A stretch of DNA of 64,000 nt, from contig NZ_CP180001.1 of NCBI RefSeq assembly GCF_047528295.1, positions 1,922,001 through 1,986,000 on the forward strand, read 5' to 3'. Shown here in pieces: positions 43,912-52,798 of this stretch. The notes below the pieces were generated by a model, which saw only the letters and a program-made list of their open reading frames with translations, was not told the DNA's origin and did no database searches. Made by a program: the position numbers and the translations under genes. The number at the start of each line of letters is the position of its first letter. Within the stretch, counting starts at the first letter, position 1. The stretch is from Peptacetobacter sp900550335. GTDB taxonomy: Bacteria > Bacillota > Clostridia > Peptostreptococcales > Peptostreptococcaceae.

Positions 43912-45111
43912 CTACTCAAAATGAGCTAAAAACATTTTATAAGATTCTTCGATAAATTCATCTGCCCTACCGTTGTTTACTCCGCCACCCTGTGCTGAGT
44001 ATCTACTTCCTCCACCTTTTCCTTCTATAATGGAGATATTGCTTCTTAATATATCTGACATACTAGGCCCATCTATATCTTCAGTATACGCAAATACTAC
44101 ATTTAGCCTATTTGAAACTTCATTTAAAAACATAACAGCCATTTTTTCATTTTCTGTAATTTTCTTGACCATTTTGTTTAAATATCTGCTGTCCTTATCT
44201 TTAAATACAGCCTTTATAAGTTTTATATCACCTATTATTTCAGCTTTTTCAACTAATTCCTTAATTCTATAATCTAATAGCTCATCTTCTAGCATATTTT
44301 TCTGATGTATAATTTCATCACATTTCTCTTCAATATTTTTAACACATTTTTCTATATTTTCTTCGTTGCAGCTAAGATGTTTACAAAGACTTGTCATAAC
44401 TGCATCCCTTTTTAATACATAGTCAACTGCTCTTTTTCCAGCTAAAAACTCTACTCTTGTAGCATTTCTACATTTTTCTGTTCTTTTTATTTTTAAAAGT
44501 CTTAGCTCTCCTGTATACTCTGGATGGCATCCACAACATGCATTGGTATCTAAATCACCTATTCTAACAATTCTTATTTCCTCAGCTGTGTCTGGAAGCT
44601 TTCTTCTAGTCCATGTATCCTCTAGTTCATCTTTTGAAGGTACAAATATATCTACGTGTATATTTTGACGAATTACATCGTTTGCCATTTTTTCAACTTC
44701 TAAAAGCATCTCATCTGTAAATTCACCTTCTATATCAACTGTACTTATATCCTCACCTAAATGGAATCCACAAGTATTTCTATTATATTTTGTAAAGAAG
44801 CATCCAGAAAGTATATGCTGCCCAAAATGTTGGTGCATACCGTCCTCTCTTCTATCCCAGTCTATAACTCCTTTTACCTGCTTTTCAGATAAATTTTCTT
44901 CTATTATATGATATACTTTTCCATTTTCTTCAAGCATATCCACAACTTCTACCCCATTTAGAGTTCCTTTATCACAAAACTGTCCTCCACCACCTGGGAA
45001 AAATGCAGTCTGATCTAATTCTACTAGATATTTTCCTTCTTTTTCTATTACATCGACAACATTTGCATCAAATTCAGTTTTGTATCTATCTGTGTAATAT
45101 AATTTTTCCAT
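43912..45111 (-). CDS. Alanyl-tRNA editing protein, AlaX-L type
   Basis: A 399-residue free-standing editing factor that removes serine or glycine wrongly attached to tRNA-Ala. An N-terminal barrel (DQTAFFPGGGGQFCDKG) is followed by the editing core with the zinc ligands HQHFGQHILSG and CCGCHPEYTGE. A coiled-coil leads to a DHHA1-like C-terminal domain, with GKGGGSRYSAQGGG at its end, as in the large AlaX class and in AlaRS itself. The synthetase module is absent. The start has AGAGATGAAAA. Confidence 0.9.
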   Translation of the reverse strand: MEKLYYTDRYKTEFDANVVDVIEKEGKYLVELDQTAFFPGGGGQFCDKGTLNGVEVVDMLEENGKVYHIIEENLSEKQVKGVIDWDRREDGMHQHFGQHILSGCFFTKYNRNTCGFHLGEDISTVDIEGEFTDEMLLEVEKMANDVIRQNIHVDIFVPSKDELEDTWTRRKLPDTAEEIRIVRIGDLDTNACCGCHPEYTGELRLLKIKRTEKCRNATRVEFLAGKRAVDYVLKRDAVMTSLCKHLSCNEENIEKCVKNIEEKCDEIIHQKNMLEDELLDYRIKELVEKAEIIGDIKLIKAVFKDKDSRYLNKMVKKITENEKMAVMFLNEVSNRLNVVFAYTEDIDGPSMSDILRSNISIIEGKGGGSRYSAQGGGVNNGRADEFIEESYKMFLAHFE

Positions 45112-45465
45112 TTTTTCATCTCTTTCTTTAATAGTTTCTTTTTTATGATATTTTGTTTATAATACTTTTCTTATAATTTATAACACTTTGTTTTATAATG
45201 CTTTGTGTTTTACTTTTGTAACATAAAAAAGTTTATTCTTTTTTCATAGTTTTCTGTAATTTTAATAATAATATTATTATATCATTTCTCAAAAATAAAA
45301 ACATCTATATTTAAAGAAGATAAATTTTAAACAATTTCTCTATTTTATGTTTAAAAACATTTTCATTGGGAATATATCTTATATAAGATAATTTTAAAGT
45401 TTTCAAGATAAATTACAATTCGTCTTGTATATTAATAATTACGATTATAAAGGATGTGTAAATAT
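45112..45465. other. AT-rich divergent gap
   Basis: No gene and no clear structure. It is the divergent promoter region of alaX and msrAB. A possible -10, TATAAG/TATAAT-like, occurs several times, so none can be named. Confidence 0.4.
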
Positions 45466-46419
45466 ATGATAAAAAAAGCTACATTTGCAGGAGGATGCTT
45501 TTGGTGTATGGTAAAGCCCTTCTCTAAATACGATGGAATACTTGAGGTAGTTTCTGGATACACAGGTGGTGAAACAGAAAACCCTACATATAAAGAAGTG
45601 TGCAGTGGAACTACGGGACATTACGAAGCCATTGAAATAACTTATGATGACTCTCTAATAGATTACGCTGACATATTAGACGTATTCTGGAAACAGATAG
45701 ATCCAACTGATTCTAATGGACAATTTGTTGATAGAGGTCCTCAGTACAGACCTGCTATATTTGTTCATGGTGAAGAACAGAGAAAAATAGCAGAAAACTC
45801 TAAAAAAGAATTAGATGAGAGCAAAAGATTTGATAGACCTATATCAGTTGAAATCATTGATGCTACTACATTCTATAATGCAGAACCAGAGCATCAGAAT
45901 TACTACAAAAAACAACCTAGACATTACAATATGTACTACAAAAATTCTGGAAGATACAATTTTGTTAAGGCATTTTGGGATGGAAGCAGACCTGATAGAG
46001 ATGAATTAAAAGAAAAACTTACTGATATTCAGTTTGAGGTTACTCAGAATGATATGACTGAGTGTCCATTTGAAAATGACTACTTTAACCACTTTGAAGA
46101 AGGAATATACGTAGATGTCGTTGGAGGAGAAGTTTTATTCTCTTCTAAGGATAAATTTGAAAGCGGTTGTGGTTGGCCTGCATTCTCTAAACCAGTAGAA
46201 AACAATTCTTTATCAGAAAGAACTGATTTCTCTATGGGAATGTTGAGAACAGAAGTAAGAAGTAGAGTGTCAAACTCACACTTAGGTCATGTATTTGATG
46301 ACGGTCCAGAAGAACTTGGTGGACTTAGATACTGCATAAACTCTGCATCACTTAGATTCATACCTAAAGAAGATATGGAAAAAGAAGGATACGGAGATTA
46401 TTTAAAAATATTTGAGTAG
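45466..46419 (+). CDS. msrAB: Fused peptide methionine sulfoxide reductase A/B
   Basis: A 317-residue repair enzyme that reduces both epimers of methionine sulfoxide in oxidised proteins. MsrA comes first: the catalytic cysteine is in FAGGCFWCM (Cys11). MsrB starts about residue 175, with zinc-less ECPFENDYFNH, then SGCGWPAFSKP and the catalytic RYCINSASLRF near the C-terminus. Both active-site cysteines are present. The order A then B is that of several Gram-positives. The start at 45466 has AAAGGATGTG; the frame is open from 45454 inside that site. Confidence 0.93.
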   Translation: MIKKATFAGGCFWCMVKPFSKYDGILEVVSGYTGGETENPTYKEVCSGTTGHYEAIEITYDDSLIDYADILDVFWKQIDPTDSNGQFVDRGPQYRPAIFVHGEEQRKIAENSKKELDESKRFDRPISVEIIDATTFYNAEPEHQNYYKKQPRHYNMYYKNSGRYNFVKAFWDGSRPDRDELKEKLTDIQFEVTQNDMTECPFENDYFNHFEEGIYVDVVGGEVLFSSKDKFESGCGWPAFSKPVENNSLSERTDFSMGMLRTEVRSRVSNSHLGHVFDDGPEELGGLRYCINSASLRFIPKEDMEKEGYGDYLKIFE

Positions 46420-46502
46420 ATTTTAAATCTAAAGTATTAATCTAGTTAGTAGGTATTCTCACATACTTAACTATAAAACCAATTTAATTATATCCCTAAA
46501 GA

Positions 46503-46535
46503 AAAGACATTCTCTGTTTATGAGAATGTCTTTCT
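46503..46535. terminator. Bidirectional terminator between msrAB and the MFS gene
   Basis: AAAGACATTCTC and GAGAATGTCTTT pair perfectly around TGTTTAT. Confidence 0.85.
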
Positions 46536-46544
46536 TATTAATTT

Positions 46545-47753
46545 CTATTTTTTTCCTATTAAATCATTTTTATAAATTTTTCTAAAGATAAGCACTCCTA
46601 TCACATAAAGAACTACTGTTACAAAATAAGGTGCATTATAAGAAATATTCTCCATAATAAATCCACCAGCAGTAATACCAATAGCTCTGCTTAGATTTTG
46701 TACAACTGCTGCTAAACTACTTAGATTTGTTCTTTCATCCTCTTCAATAAGATCCATCTCAAGATTTTGCATAACAGGTGTGGCCATATTCATAAGACCA
46801 TTTCTCATAAAGAAGGCTATTGTAAGCATTATAAGCCCTTGAGGGAACATTATTGATAGTAGAAATGGTATAGAAATAAGCTGACAGAATATAACTGTTC
46901 TAGCTCTACCCATTCTCGATACTAAAAATGGTATAATCATACCACCCACAATACAACCAAACTGAGATATTGATAGAATACTACCTACAACTGCATCACT
47001 TATATTCATGCTATATTTTAGGTATATACTAAAGAAAGGAACAACAAGCCCTGCCCCAACTCCTATAATTCCATAATATACCATAAAAGCTATTACATTT
47101 TTCTTCATTATGTTTTTATATGCCTTGAAACAGCCCTTCATATCTCTTGGAATATGGTTTTTAGGATCTTTCATAAGTGCTATAGGAATTATAGCTATCA
47201 AAGACATAATAGTAGATATTACAAAAATTATCTGAACTGCTGTTTTTGAATCGACAATATGTCCCATATAAGATGAAATCACTCCACCTAAAAATGTAGC
47301 TAAGACATATCCTAGGTTGTATATTACATAACTAAGACTAAAGACAGCAACCCTATTTTCTTCTGGAGTATTTTCCGTTATAAACATTCCCTCTGCTGTT
47401 GCTCTAACACTAAGTCCAAATCCAACTGCAACAGACATAAGTAGTATTAAAATCTTGCTATGAACAAATATAATTCCTATACTTCCAAGTGCAGTAAATA
47501 AAAATCCTAACATAAAACTATATCTTCTGCCTATTTTTTCCAATAGATATGCACTAAAAACAGAGCCAAACGCTATAACCAAAGTATTTACAGACAATAC
47601 ATATCCTACAAAATGCTCTCCATATCCAATTTCTTTTAGATATATTCCGACAAACGTGTTGAATACTCCCATAACAAAACATTCAATCAGATTAATAATT
47701 AAGAACATCTTCATATTTCTATTTAGCTTTTTTATTACCCTTATTGTTTCCAT
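46545..47753 (-). CDS. MFS transporter
   Basis: A 402-residue major facilitator with 12 predicted helices. The signature loop is YLLEKIGRRYSFMLGFLF between helices 2 and 3, and ITENTPEENRVAVFSLSY follows helix 4, as in YfkF/MdtG-type MFS proteins. A role in drug or metabolite export is likely, the substrate unknown. The ATG at 47753 has GAAGAAGTGAAAT. Confidence 0.87.
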   Translation of the reverse strand: METIRVIKKLNRNMKMFLIINLIECFVMGVFNTFVGIYLKEIGYGEHFVGYVLSVNTLVIAFGSVFSAYLLEKIGRRYSFMLGFLFTALGSIGIIFVHSKILILLMSVAVGFGLSVRATAEGMFITENTPEENRVAVFSLSYVIYNLGYVLATFLGGVISSYMGHIVDSKTAVQIIFVISTIMSLIAIIPIALMKDPKNHIPRDMKGCFKAYKNIMKKNVIAFMVYYGIIGVGAGLVVPFFSIYLKYSMNISDAVVGSILSISQFGCIVGGMIIPFLVSRMGRARTVIFCQLISIPFLLSIMFPQGLIMLTIAFFMRNGLMNMATPVMQNLEMDLIEEDERTNLSSLAAVVQNLSRAIGITAGGFIMENISYNAPYFVTVVLYVIGVLIFRKIYKNDLIGKK

Positions 47754-47887
47754 ATTTCACTTCTTCTTTCTACGTATCCGCCAAATTTAAACTTCCTCAT
47801 TTTACATCTCCAAACTTATATTTTATAAATTTTTCGACTTTTCTATTATATTATAATCTATTTGTGGATAATTTTGTTAAGTTTTTC

Positions 47888-48766
47888 CTAAGATTTTGCC
47901 CTTTCTTCTCTATCTAGTTTTCTATTATACATAAACATATAAAGTGCTGCAGCAAATACTATACAATATCCAAGTATACTCCATTTATCTGGATAAGCTC
48001 CAAATATAACTATACTTAAGATTGCTGAGAATATTATATTTGTATAATCGAATATAGAAATTTCCTTTGCAGGAGCAAATCTATAAGCTAAAGTTATACC
48101 AAACTGCCCTATACTAGCACACACTCCAGCCATAAGCATATACACAAGCTGAATAAATGTCATAGGCTCATAAACCATAACAACTATAGGTAATATTGAA
48201 ACTATAGAAAATACTGAGAAGAAGAACACTATTGTATAATAATCCTCTTTGTTCCCAATAGCTCTTAAGCAAGTATATGCAGATGCCGCAGAAATAGCTC
48301 CAAGTATACCAGCTAGATAAGGCACTATTTGCACACTAAATGTTGGCTTAATTATAAATAAAGCACCTACAAATGCAATAATTATCATTGTAATCTGTTT
48401 TGTGTTTATTTTTTCTTTTAAGAATATTGCACTTAAAATAACTACTAAAAATGGGCTTATTTTGTTTAACATATTTGCATCAGATAATATAAGCTTATCT
48501 ATTGCATAGAAGTTAAATATTACACCTAAAGTTCCGAATAATGATCTCATAAGTAGTAGTTTTCTATTTTCTTTCTTCCCTGTAAAACTTCCTTTATGCT
48601 TTATTATCAGATAAAGTGCCATTACTGTAGACACTAAATTTCTGAAAAACACTTTCTGAAAACTAGGTAAATCTCCTGCTAATTTTACAAAAGCAGACAT
48701 TCCTGCAAATCCGGCTGCAGATAGTATTATAAAGAATACACCTTTTAATCTATTGCTTGATTCCAT
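47888..48766 (-). CDS. EamA/DMT-family transporter
   Basis: A 292-residue protein with ten helices in two EamA halves. The first opens with LKGVFFIILSAAGFAGMSAF and contains VFFRNLVSTVMALYL; the second begins about residue 150 (AGILGAISAASAYTCLRAI). DMT proteins export or import metabolites such as amino acids or nucleotide precursors. This branch resembles the RhaT/S-adenosylmethionine-carrier-like group, without proof. The start has GAGGAGGAAAAAT. Confidence 0.87.
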   Translation of the reverse strand: MESSNRLKGVFFIILSAAGFAGMSAFVKLAGDLPSFQKVFFRNLVSTVMALYLIIKHKGSFTGKKENRKLLLMRSLFGTLGVIFNFYAIDKLILSDANMLNKISPFLVVILSAIFLKEKINTKQITMIIIAFVGALFIIKPTFSVQIVPYLAGILGAISAASAYTCLRAIGNKEDYYTIVFFFSVFSIVSILPIVVMVYEPMTFIQLVYMLMAGVCASIGQFGITLAYRFAPAKEISIFDYTNIIFSAILSIVIFGAYPDKWSILGYCIVFAAALYMFMYNRKLDREERAKS

Positions 48767-49210
48767 ATTTTTCCTCCTCTTTTTATATTATATTTTTCCT
48801 TTAAATTTTATATTATATTTCCCTTTAAAATAATCTTAAATTACATTTTTCACTGTTATAATTTTTTACTTTAATAGATAGTTAAAATATATAGTTAAAT
48901 TCTAGCCCAAAATTTTTTCTCTATATATTAAAATCAAACTCCTTTATTAGTTTATATTTTACCCTATTTTCTGTCAAGTAACACATTTTTATTAAGTATT
49001 TTTAATTTATAAGCTAAACATTGTTAAACATCGTTTTCCTCGATAAAAATTCTCAATTAAATATAATTTAAATTTATTTTTCTCAATTATCTTTTTTTTA
49101 TTAATTTATTATTTTTTATCTTATTTTTATTAAATTTTATTCTTGTACTAGATTATTTTTCATAGATATATTATAATTTTATAGCATATTATTTTAAGGA
49201 GGACGATAAA
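48767..49210. other. AT-rich divergent gap
   Basis: 444 bp, over 80% A+T by eye, with no gene. TTTATATTATATTT-CCTTTAAA is repeated twice at 48781-48828. It separates the divergent EamA and RidA genes and must hold their promoters, but no single one stands out. Confidence 0.4.
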
Positions 49211-49555
49211 ATGTCAATAAAAAGATTTGAAGGTACTGGAAGAATGAGCAGAGTTGTAAAACACAAAGATACTATATATCTATGCGGACAGACTTGCGGT
49301 GAAGGAGATATAATAGAACAGACTAAAGGTGTTCTTGCTAAAGTTGAAGAATTATTAGAAAACTACGGTTCAGATAAAAAACACATACTTTCTGTAACAA
49401 TATACTTAAGAGATATGAAAGATTTCGAACAGATGAACTCTGTTTGGGATGCATGGGTAGAAGAAGGACACGAACCAGCTAGAGCTTGTGTTGAAGCTAG
49501 ACTTGCTAGAGAACATCTACTTGTTGAAATGAGTGTAGTTGCTGCTGAAAAATAA
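49211..49555 (+). CDS. RidA-family protein
   Basis: A 114-residue member of the YjgF/YER057c/UK114 family. RidA proper hydrolyses reactive enamines made by PLP enzymes. The arginine that binds the carboxylate is in GHEPARACVEARLA (about residue 93), and the C-terminal LLVEMSVVAA is typical. The N-terminus (MSIKRFEGTGRMSRVVKH) differs from archetypal RidA, as in the Rid2-7 subgroups, so the enamine reaction is not certain. The start has AAGGAGGACGAT. Confidence 0.85.
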   Translation: MSIKRFEGTGRMSRVVKHKDTIYLCGQTCGEGDIIEQTKGVLAKVEELLENYGSDKKHILSVTIYLRDMKDFEQMNSVWDAWVEEGHEPARACVEARLAREHLLVEMSVVAAEK

Positions 49556-49626
49556 TAGTTTCTATAAACTAAAAAATAGTATACACTCTAAACTATTGAA
49601 TTTTTAAATGTTTAATCATTAATTTT

Positions 49627-49680
49627 TAAAAAGCGATTTGATACAAATATTTAACATTTTGTATTATTTCGCTTTTTTTA
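49627..49680 (+). terminator. Terminator past the RidA gene
   Basis: AAAAAGCGATTTGATACAAA and TTTGTATTATTTCGCTTTTT pair, followed by T7. Confidence 0.8.
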
Positions 49681-49721
49681 TTTTAAAAAATTTACATAGT
49701 TACATTTTTATTTGTTGCCAA

Positions 49722-49739
49722 TGTCTAGACAAAATTGTC
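49722..49739. promoter_or_regulatory. Possible operator ahead of the BusR-like regulator
   Basis: TGTCTAGACA (perfect palindrome, 49722) overlaps GACAA-AA-TTGTC (49728). It lies 50 bp before the regulator start and could be an autoregulatory site. BusR proteins are known to bind TGAC/GTCA-type half sites. Confidence 0.4.
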
Positions 49740-49789
49740 AAAATATTATAAAATAAAAGTATTATAATTATTTAAAAGTGGGTGATTTA

Positions 49790-50434
49790 ATGGATAGTAA
49801 TTACACAATGCCGATATATCAAAAAATCGCTCTAGATATAGCTAATAAGATATATACAGGTGAAGTAGAAGAAAATTCAATTTTATATGGTCGTTCTGTT
49901 CTCGCCGGAAAATATAACGTTTCCCCAGAAACAGTTAGACGTTCTGTTAAAATACTTGAAGACATAGGTGTTGTCAAAAGTATTAAAGGAAAGGGTGTTA
50001 TAGTCCTTTCATCTGCTAAAGCATCTTCTTTTATTAAAAAATATCAAGACCTTACAAACATTTCATCTTATAAGTCAGATTTATACGATCTTTTAGATTC
50101 AAAATCAAAAATTGAGGACAATATTCTAGATACAATCAATAAAATCTTAGATTATTCAAATAGACTAGAGATAATAAACCCTCTTGTTCCTGCTCAATTT
50201 GTACTTACTAAAGAGTGTAAATATATAGGTCAAGATGCTGGAAAAACTAAATTCTGGCAAAATACTGGCGGTACAATAGTTGCCATTAAAAGAAATGATG
50301 AACTTATTATTTCTCCGGGTCCATATATAGAATTTATGGAAGGAGATACTTTACTAGTAGTTGGAGATAAGCATATTTTCAACTCTGTACCTATGTTCCT
50401 ATATGGGAATGACGACAAAGAAGAAGAAAAATAA
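49790..50434 (+). CDS. GntR-type regulator with RCK_C domain (BusR-like)
   Basis: A 214-residue regulator. Residues 1-75 are a GntR winged helix (YQKIALDIANKIYTGE, RSVLAGKYNVSPETVRRSVK). A helical linker (about 90-125) leads to an RCK_C domain (about 130-214: VPAQFVLTKECKYIGQD, GGTIVAIKRNDELIISPGP, EGDTLLVVGDK). This order is that of BusR in lactic streptococci, which binds cyclic-di-AMP through RCK_C and represses an osmolyte importer. No importer is next to it here, so its targets lie elsewhere. The ATG at 49790 has GTGGGTGA upstream; the frame opens with a GTG at 49778 inside that site. Confidence 0.8.
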   Translation: MDSNYTMPIYQKIALDIANKIYTGEVEENSILYGRSVLAGKYNVSPETVRRSVKILEDIGVVKSIKGKGVIVLSSAKASSFIKKYQDLTNISSYKSDLYDLLDSKSKIEDNILDTINKILDYSNRLEIINPLVPAQFVLTKECKYIGQDAGKTKFWQNTGGTIVAIKRNDELIISPGPYIEFMEGDTLLVVGDKHIFNSVPMFLYGNDDKEEEK

Positions 50435-50438
50435 AAGA

Positions 50439-50472
50439 TGAGGCTATTGCAATTAATGCAATAGCCTTTTTT
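50439..50472 (+). terminator. Terminator past the BusR-like gene
   Basis: GAGGCTATTGCAA and TTGCAATAGCCT form a hairpin followed by T5. It is another member of the GGCTRTTGCAA set. Confidence 0.85.
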
Positions 50473-50534
50473 AAGTGAGTAATATATTTATCTTTTTTAT
50501 TCTTTATACAAATTTTTATTCTTTATACAAATTT

Positions 50535-51242
50535 CTATAAAATTTCTTTTTTTAAAAATTCTATCGCTTCATCTAAATCCTCTAATTTTGCAACAAGCAT
50601 ATCTTCCACATCTTTAGGTGCATCTAGCAATAAATCTGGAATCATTATAGGATTCATACCTGCTGCATATGCTGATTTTATACCATTTGGAGAATCCTCA
50701 AAAGCTATACAATTTTTATAATCAACATCTAAATTATCACATGCAATCTTGTATATCTGAGGATCTGGCTTCGACTTAGTCACCATATCACCACAAATTA
50801 TAGTATCAAAATATCCTTCTACTCCTACATCCTCTATCTTAGACATCGCATACTTTCTGCTAGAAGATGTCGCAACAGCCATCTTTATTCCATTTTCCTT
50901 TAAAAATTCTAGAATATTAACTAACCCCTTTTTAACAGGAGTTCCATTTTTTGCCAAATAATCAGCTGATACTTCTCTATATCTATCTGTAAATCCTTCA
51001 AAATCAAAATCTTTTCCATATTTATCTAAAAAATACTCTCTTCTTCTGTTGTAGTTCATACCTAAAGTATTGTATATATTATCTCCAAAGTTTTCATATC
51101 CCATTTCTCTTCCTGTAACATCCCAACAATACTTTATAAGCCACTCTGTATTAAACATGAGCCCGTCCATATCAAACACAACAGCCTTCAAATTCCCCTT
51201 TAATTTCTCAGTCTTTTGTTTATCAAATTCTTTCAACTTCAT
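50535..51242 (-). CDS. HAD-superfamily phosphatase (beta-phosphoglucomutase-like)
   Basis: A 235-residue HAD hydrolase. Motif I is VFDMDGLMFNTEW, motif II is AVATSSSRKYA, and motifs III and IV are KSKPDPQIY and AFEDSPNGIKSAYAAGM. The four-helix cap after motif I is that of subfamily IA (beta-PGM, GPP-like). It acts on a small phosphorylated metabolite in the cytosol. Which one is not evident. The start at 51242 has AAAGGTAAAATA. Confidence 0.88.
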   Translation of the reverse strand: MKLKEFDKQKTEKLKGNLKAVVFDMDGLMFNTEWLIKYCWDVTGREMGYENFGDNIYNTLGMNYNRRREYFLDKYGKDFDFEGFTDRYREVSADYLAKNGTPVKKGLVNILEFLKENGIKMAVATSSSRKYAMSKIEDVGVEGYFDTIICGDMVTKSKPDPQIYKIACDNLDVDYKNCIAFEDSPNGIKSAYAAGMNPIMIPDLLLDAPKDVEDMLVAKLEDLDEAIEFLKKEIL

Positions 51243-51267
51243 CTATAATATTTTACCTTTCAAATAC

Positions 51268-51555
51268 TTATTTTGCCCAAACATCAGCATATTCTTCCTT
51301 TTTCTCAAAAGCATGTTCAACATAAGAGCACTCAGGTACTATTTTAACACCTTTTTCTCTAGCTTGCTTAACTATTTCTTCCAATAAAAGACCTGCTATC
51401 CCTTGACCTGTATAGTCTGGACGAACAAAAGTACTATTTACTACCCAATTTCCCTCTTGTTCAACGTATTTTATCTTTCCTACTCTCTTATCTTCTTTAT
51501 CTGTATCTAAAGCAATTGCTCTATTCTTATCTACTTGATATTCTATTCTTATCAT
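51268..51555 (-). CDS. Small GNAT acetyltransferase (YjdJ/Gcn5-like)
   Basis: A 95-residue protein, the short 'GCN5-related N-acetyltransferase' type (YjdJ). The signature VNSTFVRPDYTGQGIAGLLL binds acetyl-CoA, and VPECSYVEHAFEKKEEYADV closes the fold, including the conserved C-S-Y. It is a known compact family of unknown substrate. The start has AAAGGAGAGATTT. It ends 25 bp before the HAD gene start, on the same strand, so the two are likely cotranscribed. Confidence 0.85.
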   Translation of the reverse strand: MIRIEYQVDKNRAIALDTDKEDKRVGKIKYVEQEGNWVVNSTFVRPDYTGQGIAGLLLEEIVKQAREKGVKIVPECSYVEHAFEKKEEYADVWAK

Positions 51556-51612
51556 AAAAATCTCTCCTTTTTATCTTTAATAACATATTTATATTTGATA
51601 ACTTATTTAAAT

Positions 51613-52452
51613 TTAATACTCTAACTGTTCTTTTATGAATCTATCTTTATTTAAATCGTCTAAAGCTTCTTTAATTTCTTCTTTAGAATTCATAACTATC
51701 GGACCAGCCCAAGATATAGGTTCATTTAACGCCTTTGAACTTATATAAAGAACTTGTGCCTTTTCATCTCCATTTTTTATAGAAAGGCTATTTCCTTCTG
51801 TCAATTTAACAGCTGTTTTTTCTTCAACAAGCTCGTCTTCTATATATACACTACCTAAAAGTGTAAATAACATAACTGATTCATTTTCATCCATGTTTAA
51901 AGTTATTTCAGCACTTTCATCTAAATGTATATCATAGTAATTTAAAGGTAGGTGTTTTCCTTTATAGCCAGTGAATTCGTTGTAATCTCCAGCCAAAAGT
52001 CTTATCTTTCCACCATCTATATTAATTTCTTTTATATCTTCTTTTTTTATACTATTATAACTTGGTTTGCTCATTTTATCGTCTTTAGGTAAATTCAACC
52101 AAAGTTGCACTCCCAAAAGCCTATCTGCTTCTGGTATTTGCTCCTCGTGAAGTATTCCAGAGCCTGAGTTCATCCACTGAACCTCTCCACTAGAGACTGT
52201 ATCTTCATTTCCTAAACTATCTCTGTGCATCATCTTTCCACTAGAAACATAACTTATAGTTTCAATCCCTCTGTGTGGGTGCATTGGAAATCCCGCTGTA
52301 TAATCTTCTGGATTTATACTATCAAACGAATCCAACATCAATATTGGATCAAATTCCTTAACAGTATCCCTTCCCAAAACTCTTACTAAATTTACACCTG
52401 CTCCATCTATAGTTCTAAATCCTTTTACTGTAGTCTTAATTTTTCTTTTCAT
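51613..52452 (-). CDS. Pirin-family protein
   Basis: A 279-residue double-cupin protein. The metal-binding histidines are in PMHPHRGIETISYV and SGSGILHEEQ of the first cupin, typical of pirins. Bacterial pirins range from quercetin dioxygenases to proteins with no known activity. The C-terminal cupin has lost most ligands, as usual. The start at 52452 has GGGGAGATTATA; the frame is open from 52485 inside and before that site. Confidence 0.87.
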   Translation of the reverse strand: MKRKIKTTVKGFRTIDGAGVNLVRVLGRDTVKEFDPILMLDSFDSINPEDYTAGFPMHPHRGIETISYVSSGKMMHRDSLGNEDTVSSGEVQWMNSGSGILHEEQIPEADRLLGVQLWLNLPKDDKMSKPSYNSIKKEDIKEINIDGGKIRLLAGDYNEFTGYKGKHLPLNYYDIHLDESAEITLNMDENESVMLFTLLGSVYIEDELVEEKTAVKLTEGNSLSIKNGDEKAQVLYISSKALNEPISWAGPIVMNSKEEIKEALDDLNKDRFIKEQLEY

Positions 52453-52623
52453 TATAATCTCCCCTTTTAATATATATATTCCCAATAAAAATACAATTAC
52501 TCATTTCAAACGAAAATATTTATATTTGACATATCTCTCCAAAACGATTGAAGGTTCTTATTTATATATATAGGATTTTTAAATAATATTTACTTTTCTT
52601 AAAAATATACACTATATACATAA

Positions 52624-52664
52624 AAAGAACCGATAGAGTTCCCAGTTCTATCGGTTCTTTTTGG
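52624..52664. terminator. Strong bidirectional terminator
   Basis: AAAGAACCGATAGA-GTT and AGTTCTATCGGTTCTTT pair around CCC, with A and T runs outside. It lies about 135 bp past the nhaC-family stop. Confidence 0.88.
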
Positions 52665-52798
52665 TTAGTGAATCATTTATTATATAATTTCTTAATCAAT
52701 AAATCAATTAAAAAATTCTAACAAGCTTTTTAAATTAACAATCAAACTCTCATCAACTTTAATTTATCTGAATTCAATCGTATATCTATTTAGTGGTT

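Noticed and set aside
45466..46419. Selenocysteine version of MsrA or MsrB
   Set aside because: All active-site codons are TGT or TGC; there is no in-frame TGA.
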